DNA of 64,000 nt from Lichtheimia corymbifera B2541 (lineage: Eukaryota; Mucoromycota; Mucoromycetes; Mucorales; Lichtheimiaceae). Both the position numbers and the translations under genes were made by a program. Below are positions 58,599 to 64,000 of the stretch, piece by piece (position 1 is the first letter of the stretch; the number at the start of each line of letters is the position of its first letter). The stretch is taken from the NCBI GenBank assembly GCA_000697475.1, contig JNEU01001092.1, forward strand, positions 1 to 64,000, written 5' to 3'. The notes under the pieces are model-generated. The model made no database searches and was not told where the DNA came from. It saw nothing but the letters and a program-made list of their open reading frames with translations.

Positions 58599-60382
58599 TT
58601 ACTCTAGAGCATTGTTTACGAACATGTTCTGAACGTGGTCCTTTCCATAATCCAAGAGCGTCAAGCTGTCGAGCATGGTGAACGCATTGCTCCCAGTAAA
58701 ATTTAGCGTAGAGTCTATTTTCAACCACATGCTAGATATCATGAGAGAAGAGTTAGCCAATTTCTCCTTATAATATAAATAAGCCAAGTCTTCACTTACA
58801 TCAAGGTCAGGCATAATGTATTCTTTGCTCTCTGGTAGGCGGACCATAAAGTCATCAGGCAGCACCCAAAATTCACCACCTGCCAAATAGCTAGACAAGA
58901 AGCACGCTGATCGTCGATCCAAAAACCGCTCCGTGCACCTTTTACACCATACATCAATGATTTATCCTATCCAGCACATATCCTATCATACATACCATGG
59001 TTGCACTCGTTTGCTTTCTACGACAATGGGCTCATAATCATAATGGTAGTTTTCCACCGAGTACAAAGTAGGTGAATCTCGCCAGCGTACTAGGTTGGTT
59101 GGTCCTTCATTCATGTCCCAGTGGCGATCCGTCAAACCCATTTGTTGCTCATCCACAAGTTCCAATAAGCGAGATTTGTGATAAGGGATGGTATATTGGC
59201 TCATATCATGATCCGGGAAACCGAACGTTGGTACCACAAGCATATCGCCACCTTTTAATAGTGCTTCAAAGATCTTGCGATTGGTGTTGAACGTGCGTCG
59301 TACATTGGTAGCTGGAACAATGTTGCTGGACAATTCCACGATATACTCGGTACGAGCCAATAATCGAGCAAGATTTCTTTCAGCATTGCGAGGTAGTAGC
59401 ACAGATACTGGTGGTCCTGCATGACGTACAAGATGAACATCCACCCAAGAAGCGACCTCTTGATTGCGATTGTAGGATTCTCGAATTGTTGAAAGCGTTG
59501 TCATGTCATCATCATCCTTGCTAGCATGCAATACAGCCGAAATAGGACCTTGATAGCATCATTTCCCATGTTAGCTTTATCCTTTTTCTCCATTTCCTTT
59601 GTAATATTTACCTTTCCAATAACCAGCCAAACGTTCCAGTTCATTCCATGTGCCTGGAGTTACTGCTGTGACCAGTGTAATATCGCCGCTTTCTGGAACT
59701 TGATCGCCTTTTAACCAAAATGGCTCGGTTGCCTTAGTCGCATCGTAGAATGATTTGGAAAAGAGCTTTGACATTTGAAGACCATGAGTCATGTTATCCA
59801 AGACAGAGTAGGGTTGATCTATATAATCAATTAGGGACTACTCAAAAGAATAAAGAAAATGTTCATTGTTATACCTGCATCATACGTTCGTTCGGGCTTC
59901 CAATGATCGCCAAAGCGTTCATCCAACTGAACGGAAGGTGAAAAGAACCAGTTCCAGGTATGATTGATAGTGAAAAAGACCGAAAATACGACATAGAAAA
60001 GCAGTAGGAATCGGACAGGTTGGGATAGTGATGCCAGCCAAAACCGTTTCTGTGTACCACCAAAAGCGCCACCATGCTTATCGTGAGGAAGTAATGGCCC
60101 TGACGGATTGAATAATGAATCAAATCGGCCAGCAATCCGATCCAGATATCGCCTCCATGTGGCCGAATGTGGTATCCTCGTTGTAGTAGCGTATTTCTCA
60201 GGCGTTGATGGTGGTTGCTGTTGTTGCTGTTGCTGGGTTACAGAAGGACTGGACTTCTCGGGAATAGCATATAGATTAGATGAGATGCTGAAGGAAGGCT
60301 TCCGCTGATGAGTCGTTCTCGACGAATTTGTAACTGAGGTTGATCTGGATTGATCCAGTGAGGATGGATTGGGGTCGGCCAT
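58599..60382 (-). CDS. LARGE/B4GAT1-like glycosyltransferase (GT49 family)
   Basis: This multi-exon gene encodes a type II membrane protein. A Ser/Gln-rich cytosolic tail (about 120 aa with a Q-run) precedes one membrane anchor (VRFLLLFYVVFSVFFTI), followed by the lumenal domain. Lumenal motifs are SGDITLVTAVTPGTWNELERL, WKGPISAVL, LLARTEYIVELSSNIVP, YDYEPIVVESKRVQPWC-TERF and GGEFWVLPDDFMVRLPES. These fit the GT49 (LARGE) family, which adds glucuronic acid or related sugars to glycans in the Golgi. Substrate specificity in fungi is not known. An unambiguous DxD metal motif was not picked out. It is convergent with CCT2. Confidence 0.82.
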
Positions 60383-61138
60383 GTCTAATGTATTGCGTAT
60401 ATAACCCCAGGTGTCTGGGAGGAGAATGAGAGAGAGAGAAGGAAGAGAGAGAGGGCACTAACCTGGGATGTTGAGTATCCTTCTCCAATAAGAATCCTCT
60501 AATGATTAAGTTGCCGCCGCCGCATTTGCACTATTTCAATGAAATGTAGATCAGGTGGTGCCTGACAACCGATTCACAGCTAAAGTGAATGTTGGACCCC
60601 AAATCATTGAATGAGACCATGTGTGCAACTTGCATACCTGATGGATCGAGTAACTCACATCAGAGAGATCTCTCTATCTGAGCTCATACCTCACCCATCT
60701 TTGTGTACCACACAACAAAGCTGCATTGTGTGATATTGAAACAAACAAGCAGAAGCAAACTGGCGTCAGCTAATCCTCGTGATCATCAATATTATCATCA
60801 CCACAATAATGATACCTGTTCAACAAAGCACTGCCCTGTATACCAAAAGATCATTCATGATCCTTTTTGATGCTGGTTGTGATTGTCAACTTTTTACGAT
60901 CTAAAAGAGCCACACTATTACTGAAAGAAAGACTTTGTATACATATATGTGGGTACGTGGCTCGGAGTGGATGTTGTTGTTTTCCCTTTTCAAGTTTGGT
61001 GCCAAATGACAAATGCATGAGGAGAGTATGCAATGGAAAGAGAGGAAAGAAAAAGGAGATATATACGAGTTATTCAGGCAAAAAGGGTTTATTTTTCTTT
61101 TCTCTTTCTCTTTCCGTTTTTCCCTACTATTCTTTACT
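60383..61138. promoter_or_regulatory. divergent intergenic region
   Basis: 756 bp between the glycosyltransferase and the CYSTM-type gene. It contains a GA-repeat run near 60418-60455 in the glycosyltransferase leader and a long pyrimidine-rich leader (61083-61135) before the plus-strand ATG. Confidence 0.45.
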
Positions 61139-61431
61139 ATGGGTAACGATCAACCTTATGCCTATCCTCCCCCGCAAGGTTACCAGCAGCAGTATCCACC
61201 TCCTCAAGGAGCTCCAGGTACAACAAAGTAGCATCCATGATATAAAAGCAGGATCGGCTCTAACAAGGGCGCTCTAAAGCCCAGTTCTATCAGCCACAGC
61301 CTCCTCCAAATACGGTGTACGTTCAACAACAAGACCAAAACCGAGGTGGTGACCATAATTGCTGCATGGCCTGTTTGATCGGTTGTTTGGCATGCTGTGC
61401 ACTTGAATCTCTCTGCGATATGTGCTGCTGA
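61139..61431 (+). CDS. CYSTM-like Cys-rich tail protein
   Basis: Two exons, 61139-61217 and 61280-61431, give 76 aa. The N-terminus is Pro/Tyr/Gln-rich (YPPPQGYQQQYPPPQG), then a short Gln stretch, then a C-terminal Cys-rich hydrophobic module (CCMACLIGCLACCALESLCD). This is the layout of CYSTM/Rcr-like stress proteins, which are tail-anchored or palmitoylated at membranes and linked to stress tolerance. The intron was placed because it alone links the Pro-rich part to the Cys module in frame. Confidence 0.75.
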
Positions 61432-61685
61432 ACTAGGACACTAGCATTTATTAAGACTGATGTTATAATAACAAGTTATACAAAGACAAATTGTTGTGAA
61501 GGGTATAGAGTATAGTAGTAGTTGGGTACAGTGATTAAGAGCGCATGATGTGAGGAGAGATAGAGGTAATGTGCAACGGCTGAGTGCACGATTCTAAAAA
61601 TACTTGGCATTGTGGGGCAGAGAGTGAGCGCGCGCGTGTGTGTGTGTTTGAGTGTGGGAATGACGCAAAAAGGGCAAAGCACCTG

Positions 61686-62495
61686 TCAGACATTGGCACT
61701 TGCAAACCATTCATTTAATCGACCAAAGCGATTGCTGCAACGCCGTAATGAATGATTGACAACGGATGAACTCCCTTTGTTGGATGGTTCATGCTGCTGC
61801 TGCTGCTGCTTTTGCTGATGTAACATTAAGGATAGCAGGGAAGTAGGCTTGGTGGTATTGGTGGTGCCGCACGATGATAGCGGTTTTACGTCTTGCTTGG
61901 TAAAAAGGATCGATGAATCATCCTCCATAGACATAATGGATGAAGGTGTCGAAGAACACGTAGTGGATGCCCAGTAACATGAATTATCGATGCTACTGCT
62001 GACTGTATCATCGTCATCATCATCGGCGTCATTATCAATGTAGAATTTGTTGGTTGTATTATTGGAGAAAGTTGGTTGTGGAGGCGCTGGCTTATCATGA
62101 AACATAGGTGTGCGTGTTTGTTTTGCATAATGATGCATGGATAGGTTTGGTAATGATCGTGAGCGAGTGAGTTGTGTCGATGCCACAGGTGAAGCAGCCA
62201 TATCTGGCTCATTCGATATGGCAGGGGCTGTCTGTTTCCGCATTACAGCTTGCCGATACCACAACCGCCATGTCAAATTCTCCAACCGAAAGCCATTCCG
62301 CAGCTGTCGTTTACATTTTGTAAAGACTACATATATGAAGGAAAATAAGTTTAGGCATGGCATCCTCGTTGTATACTATCAATTATTACGGTGTTACAAA
62401 TACATACCTACCCATAGGGATGATAATTCTTCAAGGTTATTCCATGGCAATCGTCTTGTCGAATGCATATTCGAAATCAAAATATGCATATCCAT
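61686..62495 (-). CDS. GATA_AreA-like (DUF1752) domain regulator
   Basis: Two exons; start Met at 62495 (MDMHILISNMHSTRR, with a second possible Met at 62468). Splicing joins NNLEELSSLWV to VFTKCKRQLRNGFRLENLTW, giving the DUF1752 motif seen at the N-terminus of AreA-type nitrogen regulators and related proteins. The rest is low complexity: Ser-rich, an Asp run (DDDDDD), a Gln run and a basic C-terminus (RRCSNRFGRLNEW). No GATA zinc finger is present, so this is a motif-only protein, possibly a cofactor or signalling target (inference). Confidence 0.72.
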
Positions 62496-63270
62496 GTTTT
62501 AAGTTGGTATATAAAAAGATAAGGAAAAGATAGGTTTGTGGGTGTAGAGAAAAGGTAATTATGTATGTTTCTGGGCAAGGAGAAGTAAAAAGTAAACGAA
62601 AGGGAAACCAAGACATCCCCTTTTGAAAGGGTTCAATTGCCGTGGCCCGCAATTTGGGGCAAAACCGACAAGCCCGACCCCACCATCCTTTGGTTCCACT
62701 GTGGGGCATTGAAACGTGACGTGGCACATCTTTTTCTTCTTTCACTCTTTGAGCTTAAAATGGCCTTTTTCATGCCTACGATACTACCGCAACGAAAGAT
62801 GTTCTGTTCTAGTCGAGACAGTTACTATAGCAACCCGGCACCCATGCGGATAGGGCTGTGGACTTTTATATAATTATTTTCTCAGATACCACCGTTTTCA
62901 CCCATAATACCGGTTTCAAGTTGAATCACAGTGAAGAGCTACTAGCATATCAATCGATGGAAAGGATCGATATCTATAGAGTCGTTGTGCATCATCTGTG
63001 TAATGTCTAGATACAAAAGGCTGAGCACCTTAAAAGTCAGACTCAACGGCTTTGATGCTTGTTTCAGCCTGCTTGGAGCAGGATGTACATATAGTGGTAC
63101 TGTTACTGCTAATTCCTGTTTGTATCCTTGTATCATGTCATGCTTCCGAGTGTCACAACATGATGCCATCGAATCAAACCCAGCAATGTGAGGATGACCT
63201 ACGTTTAAAACGGTCGCAGGGATGCATCCTCCTTCTCAGGAAACTCCTTTTGCTTTAGAAACTGCAATGT
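62496..63270. other. intergenic region, nothing recognised
   Basis: About 775 bp with no supported coding frame or RNA gene. It contains the promoter of the DUF1752 gene and the 3' flank of the edge gene. Confidence 0.4.
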
Positions 63271-64000
63271 TTATTGATCATTAGGGTTCACAAAATATCG
63301 TTTAAACCAGCAACTACGCAAAAGTTTCGTAGCATGAATCCTTAGCCCGTTGCTTATTTCGTTAAGGGCATATCCGACACTACTTGTATATGCAGGTTGC
63401 ACTCCCAAAGTAATCTCAGTCTTCGAAACGTATGAAATGGGTACGCATTTTAACAAAACGCTGCTATCTTGTGGCACTTGGCTTTATTTTCTAATCAAGT
63501 CATTGAGCTTGCAATGAAAAGGTATCTACCTCTGTCTATTCTTGGTGGTTTACATACAGGCTCGAGTATCATTTCACGTTGGCTCGATATGTAGGGGAGC
63601 AATGTCATTTACTACCGATGCAAGCATATCACCAAAAGCCTCCTAGCGAAAGATGGGATCGAGGATTTCCACATAGAATAATGTCAGGTGACAAGTGAGT
63701 ATATGAGACCTAATATAAGGAGAAGAGACCTTGATAGTATCGAATTTGGTGCACGGATACAAATAATGGAACGATGATTGAGCCCCTTGCATACTACAGT
63801 GAGTATCAGTGAGAGCAGATTTATTGATGACAATGATCCTACAATTATTCTTTAAAGTAGCACGAGTAAGAAATGGCAGGAAGGATACTATATGATACCC
63901 CGCCTTTATATGATCATCGATCAAGTTGTGTTGATAAGGTAGCAAGTAATACGCCCAATATGTTGTTGTGTAGCAGATGCTTCAGTGTATAGAGCAACAA
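63271..64000 (-). CDS. 3' part of an unidentified multi-exon gene (runs off the window)
   Basis: Three exons can be joined in frame. One ends CTKFDTIK and is followed by an intron ending cgctag just before 63650. The next reads EAFGDMLASVVNDIAPLHIEPT and the last begins QVPQDSSVLLKCVPISYV and ends KRYFVNPNDQ. A further upstream exon carrying LTRATLKNNCRIIVINKSAL is likely. I do not recognise the protein. The consistent splice phases make a real gene likely, but the 5' end is outside the window. Confidence 0.5.

Noticed and set aside
1..64000. CRISPR arrays, rRNA genes, prokaryotic operons, viral replication genes
   Set aside because: None of the expected signatures was seen; the tandem repeats present are long-unit and lack spacer structure.

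Overview
The window reads as nuclear DNA of a filamentous fungus, most likely an early-diverging one (Mucoromycota, probably Mucorales; inferred, genus not resolved). The evidence is dense short spliceosomal introns (about 45-90 bp, GTAAGT-like donors, AG acceptors), fungal-type genes (GPC1, PalA/Rim20, COQ11, QCR6, AIM24), a DDM1/HELLS-type remodeller, and a protein at 39-41 kb that resembles families I associate with Mucorales. Nothing is prokaryotic, viral or organellar. I assigned about 22 genes from spliced translations. Most exon junctions were checked by hand for reading frame; none was tested against transcripts.

Layout. 0-4.6 kb is a repeat island: a compound inverted-repeat ('foldback') element of about 3.7 kb with no recognisable transposase. 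5.2-9.5 kb holds convergent GPC1 and PalA/Rim20. 9.85-15.8 kb holds a GRF-like/RING protein, a three-repeat Myb plus C2H2 factor and a small Ecl1-like zinc protein. 16.3-17.7 kb holds two 68-residue stand-alone WWE-domain proteins. 18.7-24 kb holds COQ11, an F-box/LRR protein, ribosomal protein eL43 and QCR6. 25.6-33.4 kb holds a secreted unknown, glutamate decarboxylase, AIM24 and an AVT-type amino-acid transporter. 34.9-38.1 kb is the SNF2 remodeller. 39.3-41.6 kb is an unknown lineage-specific-looking gene, followed by a 202-bp tandem array. 43-46.5 kb holds a divergent TMEM256/DUF423 membrane protein and a secreted large-subunit catalase.

46.5-55.3 kb is a gene-poor repeat island containing a 95-bp structured inverted-repeat element, degenerate long-period repeats, and a second, incomplete copy of the foldback element. 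56.4-62.5 kb holds CCT2, a GT49 glycosyltransferase, a CYSTM-type small protein and a GATA_AreA-like (DUF1752) regulator. The right edge carries the 3' end of an unidentified gene.

The genes do not form one pathway. Several touch common themes: mitochondrial function (COQ11, QCR6, AIM24), zinc/RING/Myb regulation, and stress or ambient-pH responses (PalA, secreted catalase, GAD, Ecl1-like). The most unusual material is (1) the foldback repeat family, built from about 17 copies of one 75-bp module arranged as serial hairpins, (2) the tandem minimal WWE proteins with a repeated upstream block, (3) three genes whose first coding exon is only the ATG, and (4) the 202-bp array beside the lineage-specific-looking gene.
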